Shown piece after piece: positions 44,115-52,075 of a DNA stretch of 52,075 bases. A program made the translations under genes and the position numbers. Below the pieces are notes generated by a model. That model saw only the letters and a list, made by a program, of their open reading frames with translations, searched no databases and was not told the origin of the DNA. Positions within the stretch are counted from its first letter, which is position 1. Each line of letters opens with the position of its first letter. Location of the stretch: the NCBI RefSeq assembly GCF_028435365.1, contig NZ_JAGTJJ010000071.1:1-52075 (forward strand), given 5' to 3'. Source of the DNA: Polyangium jinanense. Lineage in GTDB: Bacteria > Myxococcota > Polyangia > Polyangiales > Polyangiaceae.

Positions 44115-46607
44115 ATGAGCACGGCCATTGGCGAGGACACCAGCCCGCCCACCATCAAGCTCCCGACGGATGACATGAATGGCATCCAGCCGGTCGACCT
44201 CCGTCCTGGCAAAACGTTTGCCGGTCGGTTCGAACTGATCTTCAAGCTGGGCGAGGGAGCCTTCGGGCAGGTCTGGAAGGCGATAAATACGAAGCTTCAC
44301 CTGAAGGTTGCGATCAAGATCCCGAGGACAAGGGCAGCGGATGATCTCGAGCGATTCCGCCGGGAAGCGCAGGCGCTCTGCCTGATCGACAGCGAGTACG
44401 TCCTCCGGTGCTTCGAGTATGGCGACGAGCTGGTTCCCTTCCTGGTGATGGAGCTCCTGACGGGGGAGAGCCTCGCGAAGCGGCTCGAGCGCGAGGGGCC
44501 CATGCCGATACCGACGGTGAAGTCGATCTGCAGACAGCTATGCAAAGGGCTGCAGGCGACCCACGCGGCGGGCGTCATTCACCGTGACCTGAAGCCGGGG
44601 AACATTTACTGCATCGAGGGCAAGGTCAAGATCGTCGATTTCGGGTTGATGAAGCTCGTCGAGCCGATGGTGGAGCCCGGAACCGAGATCATCGTCAGCG
44701 ACCACGACGAGCTGACCCAAGAGAACATGGCGATGGGCACGGTCAGCTACATGAGCCCGGAGCAATGGCGCCATTCCAACCGCGTCGATTTCAGGAGTGA
44801 TCTCTGGTCCCTCGCGGCTGTCCTCTACCGCCTCCTCACGGGGAAGTTGCCGTTCGCAGGACCGGCGCACGTCGATGTCGCACGGCTCGTTCTGCTCTCC
44901 TCCGATGGTCCGCCGCCCATCTCCCACCTTCCGGGCGAGGTGAACGCATTCTTTCGGATAGCGTTTCAGCGAGACCCGAGCATGCGGTTTCAGTCGGCTG
45001 CCGAGTTTGGCGCCGCCTTCGACGCTCTCCCGGATGGTTCGCGTGTTTCGCCGCCAGCACCGGCGCGGCCCGTTTCCAAGCGGCGTATCTGGACCGGCGG
45101 AGTGGCGGCATCCCTCGTCATCGCCGGAATCTTCGTCACCGCCAGCGCACGCCCGAACGTCATCGCGCCGATGTGCGATCCACGAAAGGGTGACTGCGAT
45201 GGGTCCATGCTCAACGGATGCGAGACGGATCTCACGCGCGTCGAGAGTTGCGGCGCTTGTGGGGTAAGATGCGTCAACGAGCACGGCTCGACGAGCTGCG
45301 TCGGTGCGTTTTGTGCGCCCGTATGCGCGGCGGGCTTCGCCGATTGCGACGGGGAACCGGCGAACGGTTGCGAGGCCGATCTCGGGGCTCCCGGAAGCTG
45401 CGGGAAGTGCGGCAACGCATGCACGAACGAGCACGGCAGCATCGCGTGCGTTGCTGGCCAGTGTGTATCCCTGTGCCAGCCAGGCTTCATGGATTGTGAC
45501 GGTAATTCCGTCAACGGTTGCGAGACGGACGTCGTATCCAGCGCCGCTCATTGCGGCACCTGTGGACGCGGGTGCAAAGCAATCGTGGGCGACAGCGCGA
45601 CGTGCCAGGAGGGGATCTGCAAGGCTGCCTGCGAACCCGGGCGTCACGATTGCAACGGCGATCCCGCCGATGGATGCGAAGTCGACGCGCAGGCGAAGCC
45701 GGAGGCCTTCGAAGGCGGGCGGTGCAAGCCGATCGTCCTCGGGACGTACGAGCCTGGCGCGCTCAGTGTCGCCGTGGACGACGACGTGGACGGCCTCGTG
45801 GCATGGACGGTTCCCAGACAGGGCAAGGCCTGGCGCATGCGAAAAGGCGGAGGCACCGCGGCGCCGATGTCCGTGGGCGGCGCGCCGACACGCATCGCGT
45901 TCGACATCGGCCGCTGGTATTGGACGGACACGTCATCCAAGAGCTTGCTCACGATAGACTCCGTCACAGCCACGCGAAAATCGCTGGTGCAATGGCTCCA
46001 TCCCGAGCAGCAGATCGCGGGGCTTGCGTCCTCGGAAGGTGGCGCCTTTTTCCTCTTCCAGAACGCGACCACCGGGAAGGGAACACTTTTCAGCGCGCGG
46101 AAAGAGCTCGGGAAAAAACCGCTCCTCGAGTACGACAGTGCCGACCCGAACCCCTTCAGCTTCGCCACCGGGCGTCGGGGCGTTTACTTCGCGCGAACGG
46201 AGAATGGCGGCAGCATCTGGGGCTGGTCCTTCAAGGAGCGGGGCGAACCCTGGCTCGTCGCCGAGAACCAGGAGAAGCCGTTTGCCGTGGCCGTCGACCC
46301 TCGCGAGGAGGTCGTGGTCTGGTCGCGTGAAACGAATGGGTCTGGCACCATATCGATCGCGCGACGTGACAGCCCGAGCGAGGTCCTTGCGGCGAACGAG
46401 CCAGGGCCACGCTGCGTCGCCGTCGACGAGGCGTGGGTGTACTGGACGAACGACGGCGGAATGGTCAAGAAGGCACGCATCGATGGCGAGCGGGAGCCCG
46501 TGCTGCTCGCATCCGCGCAGCAGCGTCCGATGGGCATCGCGGTCGACGCGACCCGCGTGTACTGGGTGAACGAGGCGTCGGGCGAAGTCGTGTCGGTTGC
46601 CAAATGA
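44115..46607 (+). CDS. Membrane Ser/Thr protein kinase with Cys-rich and propeller ectodomain
   Basis: The protein has 830 residues from ATG 44115. The kinase domain at 38-305 has GEGAFGQVW, Lys68 in VAIKIP, HRDLKPGN (Asp158), DFG (175-177) and SPEQW, all present for activity. One membrane helix lies at 325-344. The ectodomain has four Cys-rich repeats (~355-480; DCDGxxxNGCExD type) and then a ~340-residue propeller (VYWTNDGG, VYWVNEAS repeats). It should sense a surface signal and phosphorylate cytoplasmic targets; FHA proteins such as the one at 30518-31864 are natural partners. It heads an operon with two secreted proteins and diverges from lipoproteins of similar style. Confidence 0.92.
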   Translation: MSTAIGEDTSPPTIKLPTDDMNGIQPVDLRPGKTFAGRFELIFKLGEGAFGQVWKAINTKLHLKVAIKIPRTRAADDLERFRREAQALCLIDSEYVLRCFEYGDELVPFLVMELLTGESLAKRLEREGPMPIPTVKSICRQLCKGLQATHAAGVIHRDLKPGNIYCIEGKVKIVDFGLMKLVEPMVEPGTEIIVSDHDELTQENMAMGTVSYMSPEQWRHSNRVDFRSDLWSLAAVLYRLLTGKLPFAGPAHVDVARLVLLSSDGPPPISHLPGEVNAFFRIAFQRDPSMRFQSAAEFGAAFDALPDGSRVSPPAPARPVSKRRIWTGGVAASLVIAGIFVTASARPNVIAPMCDPRKGDCDGSMLNGCETDLTRVESCGACGVRCVNEHGSTSCVGAFCAPVCAAGFADCDGEPANGCEADLGAPGSCGKCGNACTNEHGSIACVAGQCVSLCQPGFMDCDGNSVNGCETDVVSSAAHCGTCGRGCKAIVGDSATCQEGICKAACEPGRHDCNGDPADGCEVDAQAKPEAFEGGRCKPIVLGTYEPGALSVAVDDDVDGLVAWTVPRQGKAWRMRKGGGTAAPMSVGGAPTRIAFDIGRWYWTDTSSKSLLTIDSVTATRKSLVQWLHPEQQIAGLASSEGGAFFLFQNATTGKGTLFSARKELGKKPLLEYDSADPNPFSFATGRRGVYFARTENGGSIWGWSFKERGEPWLVAENQEKPFAVAVDPREEVVVWSRETNGSGTISIARRDSPSEVLAANEPGPRCVAVDEAWVYWTNDGGMVKKARIDGEREPVLLASAQQRPMGIAVDATRVYWVNEASGEVVSVAK

Positions 46608-46632
46608 GCAACATGGGAGGTTTGGGAGACCA

Positions 46633-47373
46633 ATGATTCGAATGAGGATCTTTCGGCGCGCCTTGATGGTCGCCATGCTCGTCGCCGGCACCTGGAGCGC
46701 CGCGAGCGCAGGCCAGACGAACGAGATCGTGTACGAGATCACCGATTCCGACACGCTCTACGTGGTGGCAACACGATATTACGGGGATCCGGCGGCTTTC
46801 AAGCTGATTTTCAAGAGAAATGAGGCCATTCTGCGCGACGCGTACGGTAAGTATGCGCGTGACGCGAGCAAGCGTGGCGAGCCGCCCAAGCCATTCGGTA
46901 CGGGCACGATCTGGCCGAAGACCAAGATCGTGCTGCCCCAGGAGCTCTCCACGTCGGCGGGAGTCCTGTACGAGAGGCGGAGTTCGCCCCTCAAGCGTGA
47001 AGTCGCGGAGAAGATCGCGCGCAAGAAGCGGGTGAACCTGGACGACCTGGAGGAGATCGCAATCGACATGCGCCCTCGCGGGATCAAACCTCCCCAGACA
47101 ACCGCACCGCTCACGGGCTACGCCCAGGTATCCTCCGCGAGCAGCGCGGTGTCGAGGGAGACACCTCCGAAGTGGTACGAGCACCCGGAGAATGAATTGC
47201 ATCGCTGCGCCGTCGCGGTGTGCGGCAAGTTCCAGTCGCTTTGTTATTATGAATGCCTCGCGGTCGCGAAGAGGTTCCTCGACGGAGGCGCGTCCTGCAG
47301 CCATATCCCGGCGACCTTGCCGTACGACCAGCCTGAGGCCTCGGCGCGTGATTGCAGCGGGATGCTGGAGTAG
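46633..47373 (+). CDS. Secreted LysM-like protein
   Basis: The protein has 246 residues from ATG 46633, 25 bp after the kinase stop. A signal peptide ends near ASAGQ. Residues ~30-100 resemble a LysM module (YEITDSDTLYVVATRYYGDP, then TIWPKTKIVLP), which binds peptidoglycan or chitin-type glycans. The C-terminal half has four Cys (HRCAVAVCGKFQSLCYYEC) that may form disulfides. It is probably periplasmic and part of the same signalling or surface unit as the kinase. Confidence 0.8.
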   Translation: MIRMRIFRRALMVAMLVAGTWSAASAGQTNEIVYEITDSDTLYVVATRYYGDPAAFKLIFKRNEAILRDAYGKYARDASKRGEPPKPFGTGTIWPKTKIVLPQELSTSAGVLYERRSSPLKREVAEKIARKKRVNLDDLEEIAIDMRPRGIKPPQTTAPLTGYAQVSSASSAVSRETPPKWYEHPENELHRCAVAVCGKFQSLCYYECLAVAKRFLDGGASCSHIPATLPYDQPEASARDCSGMLE

Positions 47374-47377
47374 GGTC

Positions 47378-48124
47378 ATGAAAAACGAGACGATGGGCCG
47401 GACACTTCAAAGAGGCTTTGGGCTCGCCGTGGTCCTCGGGATGTTGGTGGCGGCCCCCGCACCCGCTGCCGAACCGGACTCGTCGACGGTCGCCTCGGCG
47501 AACGCCAAGACGTCCCAACCGGGAGCGGCAGAATCCAAGCCAAGGCATGCCGTGATGGACGGGGATATTGTCCCGGATTGCAATGGCGGGTCGACGCAGA
47601 CCCCCTACTGGCTGACCAGGATTCTTTTCCATGGTGCGTTCTGCGTCCACGCGCCGAGGAACGCACCGCTTCAGGTCGATTACGGCACGACCCTCGTGGG
47701 GTACGAGGATCAGCAGACTGGCAAGCTCAGCGAGCATCAGGCGTACTACTCGCTCTCACAGATCGTCGTTCCGCCCGGTCAACGCCGCGTGCTTTGGGCG
47801 GTATGCGGAGGGGCCGGGATGTCGCTGCCGGACGGCACCCGGGTCGTTCCGACCGTCCGGATGGACGGTGGGAGAGTGGTGAAGATTGGCTCGTTGATCC
47901 GTGGTCTGGAGGCCGAAGAGACCGAATACAATAGCTTGTTTGCTGTTCTCCGGGCAACGAAGGAGCAGGTGATCAAGGATTTCATGGGGCCGCGCCTCGA
48001 CAACATCCGGGAGAGCATCGATACCCAGACGGGGCCGCTCCGAGCTGCGCTTCTCCAGGAAAACAATACAAGCCTTCGGGGGGCAGGCTTTCATGTGGCC
48101 CCGACCTGGAGCGAGGATCAGTGA
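47378..48124 (+). CDS. Secreted protein of unknown function
   Basis: The protein has 248 residues from ATG 47378, 4 bp after the previous stop. A signal peptide ends at APAAEP. The mature part has paired Cys (PDCNGGSTQ; GAFCVHAP; WAVCGG) and a helical C-terminus (RATKEQVIKDFMGPRLDNIR). No family is recognised. Its position after the kinase and the LysM-like gene suggests a shared surface function. Confidence 0.78.
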   Translation: MKNETMGRTLQRGFGLAVVLGMLVAAPAPAAEPDSSTVASANAKTSQPGAAESKPRHAVMDGDIVPDCNGGSTQTPYWLTRILFHGAFCVHAPRNAPLQVDYGTTLVGYEDQQTGKLSEHQAYYSLSQIVVPPGQRRVLWAVCGGAGMSLPDGTRVVPTVRMDGGRVVKIGSLIRGLEAEETEYNSLFAVLRATKEQVIKDFMGPRLDNIRESIDTQTGPLRAALLQENNTSLRGAGFHVAPTWSEDQ

Positions 48125-48265
48125 CGGGGGCAGGCGGCCAGGCATAACGAGGGCGGGTCGCCATCTGGGCCTGGGACCCATCCCCGCGAAGCTCTTTCCC
48201 GGACATCCCTTCGCGGTGTAACGTCCTGTTCCTCTCGCCGGGTCCTCGCGGCCGTTCCGACCTCG

Positions 48266-51200
48266 ATGCACGCCCCTTCACCCAAGCGCAATGCCGACGT
48301 CACCACCGATCTCTCCCGCCAGGTTTTTGAAGCCCTCGAAGTCCTGCTCGCCGGCTTCTCGGCCGCCGAGGAGCGCGACGGCACGCATGCCCTCCGCGCC
48401 GCCCTCGAGCGCGACGACGACCACCTCTATGCCGGCCTGCTCACGCTCCTGCTCCGGCTCGTCTTTTTGCTTTATTGCGAGGAGTGGGGCCTCCTCCCCA
48501 TGGAAAACCCCCTCTTCGCCGAGAACTACAGCCTCCTCCGCCTCTTCGGGGCGCTCCAGTCCGACCACGGAAAATACCCCGACACGATACACCGCCGCTT
48601 CGGGGCGTATCCGCGCCTCGTCGCCCTCTTCCGTGGTGTCTTCCTCGGCGTCACCCATCGCGACCTCCGCATCCCGCCCCGCCGCGGCCAGCTCTTCGAT
48701 CCGAACGTTTATCCATTCCTCGAAGGCTTTCGCCCCGAGGGCAGCGCGGCCCTGTCGCTCCCGAGCGTCGACGACGGCACGGTGTATTCGGTCCTCGAAA
48801 AGCTCCTCTACCTCGGGGGCCAGCGCCTCTCGTACAAGGCACTCGACGTCGAGCAGATTGGCAGCGTCTACGAGGCGCTGATGGGCTTCTCCGTGCGCCG
48901 CATCGAGAGCGGCGCCGTCCGCATCAAGCTCGACCGCAAAAAAGGCATGGCGCGCGTCTGGGTCGAGGCCGGGCCGCTGCTCGCCGTCCCCGCGAATCAG
49001 CGCGAGCGCTGGCTCCAGGACGAGCTCGCCTTCGACAAGGCCGTCGCCGCGAAGATCGCCGAGGCCGTCAAGTCCACGAAGACGGCGGACCAGGCGCTCG
49101 CGGCGCTCGAACCATTGAGCGGCCGCACGCCCGAGCGCGCGAGTGTGGGCACGCTCGTGATCCAGCCAGGTCCCGAGCGTCGGCGCACGAGCAGCCACTA
49201 CACCCCACGCGAACTGACCGAGCCGATCGTGGCGCGGACGCTCGCGCCCTTGATCAAGGCCATGGGCGAAGCTCCGAGCTCGGAGGCGCTCCTGAACCTC
49301 GTCATTTGTGATCCGGCCGTGGGATCGGGCGCGTTTCTGGTGGCGGCGTGCCGGTACCTCGCGGATCGGGTGGTCGCGGCGTGGACGCGGGAGGGGGCGC
49401 CGGAGAAGGTGGCGAGCGCGCACGAGGACGTGGTGAACCACGCGCGGCGGCTCGTGGCGCAGCGGTGCCTATACGGGGTCGACAAGAATACGTACGCGGT
49501 GCAGCTCGCGCGGCTCTCGCTCTGGCTCGTGACGATGGCGCGGAACGAGCCATTCACCTTTGTGGACCATGCGATCCGGCACGGGGATTCGCTGGTGGGA
49601 TTGAGCTTCGACCAGGTCCGGGCATTTCACTGGAAACCGAGGGCGCAGGTGGAGCACTCCGCGGGATTGCTCGTGGAGGCGCTGGAGGAGGCGAGCGGGA
49701 TTCGGAAGCGGATCCTGGACCTCGCGATCGAGGGGACGTACGAGGCGCAGCGGGAGAAGGAGCGGTTGCTCTTCGACGCGGAGGATGCGCTCGGGCGGGT
49801 GCGGCTGATCGCGGACCTCGTGGTGGGGGCGTTTTTTTCGCAGAAAAACGACAAGGAGCGGGACAAGGAGCGGGACCTTCGGCTGGGCCGGGTCACGGCG
49901 TGGCTCGCCGCGGAGAAGCGGGGGGATGTTTCCGGTGCGGAGGAGATCCTCGCGGAGTTGCGGACGATGCAGGCGGAGGTGCGGCAGACGCAGGTGCCGT
50001 TCCACTGGATGATCGAGTTTCCGGAGGTGTTCGGGCCGGGGAGGCCGGATCCGCTGGAGGGGAATCGCGTCACGGGGACGGCTTGGGTGGATGCGTTCGT
50101 GGGAAATCCGCCGTTCAAGGGGGGAAGCGGGATTTCGTCGGAGTTCGGCGAGGGGTATCGAGATTGGCTGCTCGCGTCGCACGAAGGGGCGCACGGCAAC
50201 TCGGATATCGTGGCGCACTTCTTTCGTCGCGCAGCGAGTCACATCGGCGCGAATGGGGTGATGGGGTTCATCACGACCAATACCATCGGTCAGGGGGATA
50301 CGCGATCCACGGGGCTACGATATCTCCTCGCGAACGGTTTTGCCGTTTGCTCGGCGGATGTCGATTGGGTTTGGCCTGGGGATGCCGCTGTCGTGGTGAG
50401 TGTCGTTCACCTCGGCGTTGGACGCGGGCGGACGGAACATGCGATGCTCAACGGACGTCGCGTCGTCGCCGTCAACTCTCGACTTCGCCCGGCGCCGGAG
50501 CGACCCGATCCTGTCGTATTGTCCAGCAACGCCTCCATGAGTTTTCTCGGGAGCAAGACGTACGGACAGGGATTCTTGCTGACCCCAGAAGAGCGTGACG
50601 CGTTGGTCACACGCGACCGCAGAAACGCCGAGCGCATCTTCCCGTATCTCGGGGGCGAAGAGGTCAACACCCGTCCAACGCAATCCTTCGATCGATTCGT
50701 GATCAACTTCGGTCAAATGACCCTGGAGGAGGCGGAGACGTGGCCGGACCTCATCGAGATCGTGCGCCAGAAGGTGAAGCCGGAGCGCGATAAGAACAAC
50801 CGCGACGTGCGCCGTATCCACTGGTGGAGATTTGGAGAGGTCGCCCCTGCCCTGTATGCCGCGATCGCCCCGCTCTCGCGGTGTCTTGCCACGGCACGCG
50901 TCAGCAAGCACATGATGCTCGCATTCCAGCCGACGAGCCGCGTATTCAGCGAGCAGCTCTGCGTGTTCCCCATCGATTGTTTTGCGGCGTTCGCGACGCT
51001 TCAATCCCGCATCCACGAACCCTGGGCCCGTCTCCTCTCCTCCTCGATGAAGACGGACCTCCGCTACTCCGCCTCCGACTGCTTCGAGACCTTCCCCTTC
51101 CCTGCCCCCGACCCCCGCACCGTCTTCCCTTCCCTCGAATCCATCGGCGAACGACTCTACGAGACCCGCGCCCGCTTCATGGTCGACACGAGCCAGGGCC

Positions 51201-51508
51201 TGACAAAAAACTACAATGCCCTGAAGGATCCCTCCTGCGAGGATCCCCGCATCCTCGAGCTCCGCGCCCTCCACGAGGAAATGGACCAGTTGGTCCTCGC
51301 CGCCTACGGCTGGAGCGACCTCCCCGTCCCCCCGTATTGCGCCCTCTCAGACGAGGACCGGGCCGCGCAACAAAGGTTCGAGGACGAGGTCATCGATAAG
51401 CTCTTCGTGCTCAATGCAGAGCGCGCCGAGCAGGAGAAGAAGGGCGGAAAGCCCGAGGGAGGCGGCCGGGGGAAACGAGCACGCTGCACGCGCTCTCGCA
51501 CCTCTTGA
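48266..51508 (+). CDS. Eco57I/PglX-type N6-adenine DNA methyltransferase, possible restriction-modification enzyme
   Basis: The protein has 1080 residues. A helical N-terminal region (1-300) precedes the methyltransferase core. That core has the SAM-binding motif CDPAVGSGAF (349-358) and the catalytic NPPF (614-617) of N6-adenine methylases, with a large helical insertion between them. The C-terminal third (SKHMMLAFQPTSRVFSEQLC, DCFETFPFP) resembles the target-recognition domains of type IIG/IIL and BREX PglX proteins. I see no PD-(D/E)xK nuclease. No other restriction, BREX or DISARM gene is in the window, so it may be an orphan. Codon use changes within the gene: Arg CGC prevails at both ends, CGG at ~49.2-50.2 kb. 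Confidence 0.88.
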   Translation: MHAPSPKRNADVTTDLSRQVFEALEVLLAGFSAAEERDGTHALRAALERDDDHLYAGLLTLLLRLVFLLYCEEWGLLPMENPLFAENYSLLRLFGALQSDHGKYPDTIHRRFGAYPRLVALFRGVFLGVTHRDLRIPPRRGQLFDPNVYPFLEGFRPEGSAALSLPSVDDGTVYSVLEKLLYLGGQRLSYKALDVEQIGSVYEALMGFSVRRIESGAVRIKLDRKKGMARVWVEAGPLLAVPANQRERWLQDELAFDKAVAAKIAEAVKSTKTADQALAALEPLSGRTPERASVGTLVIQPGPERRRTSSHYTPRELTEPIVARTLAPLIKAMGEAPSSEALLNLVICDPAVGSGAFLVAACRYLADRVVAAWTREGAPEKVASAHEDVVNHARRLVAQRCLYGVDKNTYAVQLARLSLWLVTMARNEPFTFVDHAIRHGDSLVGLSFDQVRAFHWKPRAQVEHSAGLLVEALEEASGIRKRILDLAIEGTYEAQREKERLLFDAEDALGRVRLIADLVVGAFFSQKNDKERDKERDLRLGRVTAWLAAEKRGDVSGAEEILAELRTMQAEVRQTQVPFHWMIEFPEVFGPGRPDPLEGNRVTGTAWVDAFVGNPPFKGGSGISSEFGEGYRDWLLASHEGAHGNSDIVAHFFRRAASHIGANGVMGFITTNTIGQGDTRSTGLRYLLANGFAVCSADVDWVWPGDAAVVVSVVHLGVGRGRTEHAMLNGRRVVAVNSRLRPAPERPDPVVLSSNASMSFLGSKTYGQGFLLTPEERDALVTRDRRNAERIFPYLGGEEVNTRPTQSFDRFVINFGQMTLEEAETWPDLIEIVRQKVKPERDKNNRDVRRIHWWRFGEVAPALYAAIAPLSRCLATARVSKHMMLAFQPTSRVFSEQLCVFPIDCFAAFATLQSRIHEPWARLLSSSMKTDLRYSASDCFETFPFPAPDPRTVFPSLESIGERLYETRARFMVDTSQGLTKNYNALKDPSCEDPRILELRALHEEMDQLVLAAYGWSDLPVPPYCALSDEDRAAQQRFEDEVIDKLFVLNAERAEQEKKGGKPEGGGRGKRARCTRSRTS

Positions 51509-51527
51509 TGTTGTCGAGGCGGTGCCG

Positions 51528-51827
51528 CTACGGGTCGTGGTTCGTCCACCAGAGCGATTGATGTTCGCCGCCCTCGGAGTTCGGCTTCAAACGAGGCACG
51601 TCCTCGGTGTGCCGGAGCCCCACGTAGACGACGATCGCGCCCACGACAGGCAGCAGCCAGATCATCGCGCTCTGCGCGATCTTCTGCCCACGCGTGTAGA
51701 GGTCGCTCCTCCACAGCCGGACGGTGATCCCGAGCTGGACCAGCATCACAACCACTGCGAGCGTCACGAGCGCGATTCCCACGGTGCGTCCGAGGGTAGC
51801 ACCCGCCTCGACGCCGGTCCCGTCCAA
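51528..51827 (-). CDS. Small two-helix membrane protein
   Basis: TTG 51827 gives 99 residues; GTG 51782 is another possible start. Two membrane helices (VGIALVTLAVVVMLVQLGI and AMIWLLPVVGAIVVYVGL) are separated by a basic loop (RLWRSDLYTRGQK). The pattern resembles small PLDc_N-type membrane proteins, but I cannot assign it. It converges with the methyltransferase. Confidence 0.65.
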   Translation of the reverse strand: MDGTGVEAGATLGRTVGIALVTLAVVVMLVQLGITVRLWRSDLYTRGQKIAQSAMIWLLPVVGAIVVYVGLRHTEDVPRLKPNSEGGEHQSLWWTNHDP

Positions 51828-51858
51828 CCTCGCGCGCCCGCCTTTGGGGGGCGCTGCG

Positions 51859-52018
51859 CTGGGGCGTTGCCCCAGGCCCCACCAGGGGCTGTCCGCCCCT
51901 GGACCCGGACCAGCGCAAGCGCTGGACCCGGGGTCGATGAACTGCGCGATGCGCAGTTCATCGAACAGGCCAGGTCAAGACCAACGACGACCCTGCCCAT
52001 CAAGACAGCCGCGCTGCC
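51859..52018. repeat. Multi-hairpin intergenic repeat, right copy
   Basis: This is the reverse-complement partner of the left-end repeat. It holds four hairpins in a row: 51859-51875 (7-bp stem, loop GTT), 51882-51902 (8 bp), 51910-51925 (7 bp, loop AA) and 51934-51964 (14 bp, loop GAT). Similar sequence resumes near 52050, so a second unit probably continues past the window. Confidence 0.8.
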
Positions 52019-52075
52019 GACTGGCAACGCCGTCCTTGGTCTTGCCACCGGCCTGTTGGAAGAACTGCGCATCGC

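Overview
The window is very GC-rich and looks myxobacterial, most likely Polyangiales (a Sorangium/Polyangium relative). The signs are many lipoproteins with Gly-rich linkers, DUF4215 Cys-rich repeats, a MYXO-CTERM-like tail, a Ser/Thr kinase with an extracytoplasmic sensor, an FHA-type sigma-54 activator, and multi-hairpin intergenic repeats. This placement is inferred from gene style, not from a marker gene. A multi-hairpin repeat occurs in inverted orientation at both ends of the window.

0.2-9.1 kb is ordinary chromosome: a YchJ-like protein, two convergent lipoprotein genes (one ending in an S74-like chaperone domain), an HSL-type esterase, an acyl-CoA carboxylase beta chain, a coupled alkylation-repair pair (Ada/AlkA fusion plus Ogt) and a DUF3592-type membrane protein. 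9.4-17.7 kb is an accessory stretch. A serine-recombinase remnant runs into a tRNA-Glu gene, followed by decayed genes (one a DnaC/IstB-type ATPase), a low-GC SIR2-STAND gene that is probably anti-phage, four copies of a ~320-bp repeat around a lipoprotein gene, and a run of five near-perfect hairpins. 17.7-21 kb holds a secreted propeller-like protein and a decayed, repeat-rich gap. 21.1-23.4 kb is an SDR-MFS operon behind a clear promoter/operator.

28.7-23.4 kb (minus strand) is a tightly coupled six-gene redox operon: NarI-like membrane cytochrome, molybdopterin oxidoreductase, four-cluster ferredoxin, Rieske protein, small membrane protein and a Tll0287-like heme lipoprotein. It looks like a quinone-linked molybdoenzyme complex. 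30.5-29.1 kb has a CHAT/caspase-fold-like protein followed by a YrhB/Imm35-like protein. 35.5-30.5 kb is the most unusual operon: a fusion of a cis-prenyltransferase (UppS-like) with a class I terpene-synthase-like domain, then a LuxR-type regulator and an FHA sigma-54 activator.

43.8-35.9 kb is a three-gene operon of large surface lipoproteins (PPC/DUF4215; a Hint-domain protein; DUF4215 plus propeller). It diverges from a kinase-LysM-secreted-protein operon (44.1-48.1 kb) whose kinase carries a matching Cys-rich and propeller ectodomain. 48.3-51.5 kb is a large Eco57I/PglX-type adenine methyltransferase with mosaic codon use, then a small membrane protein.
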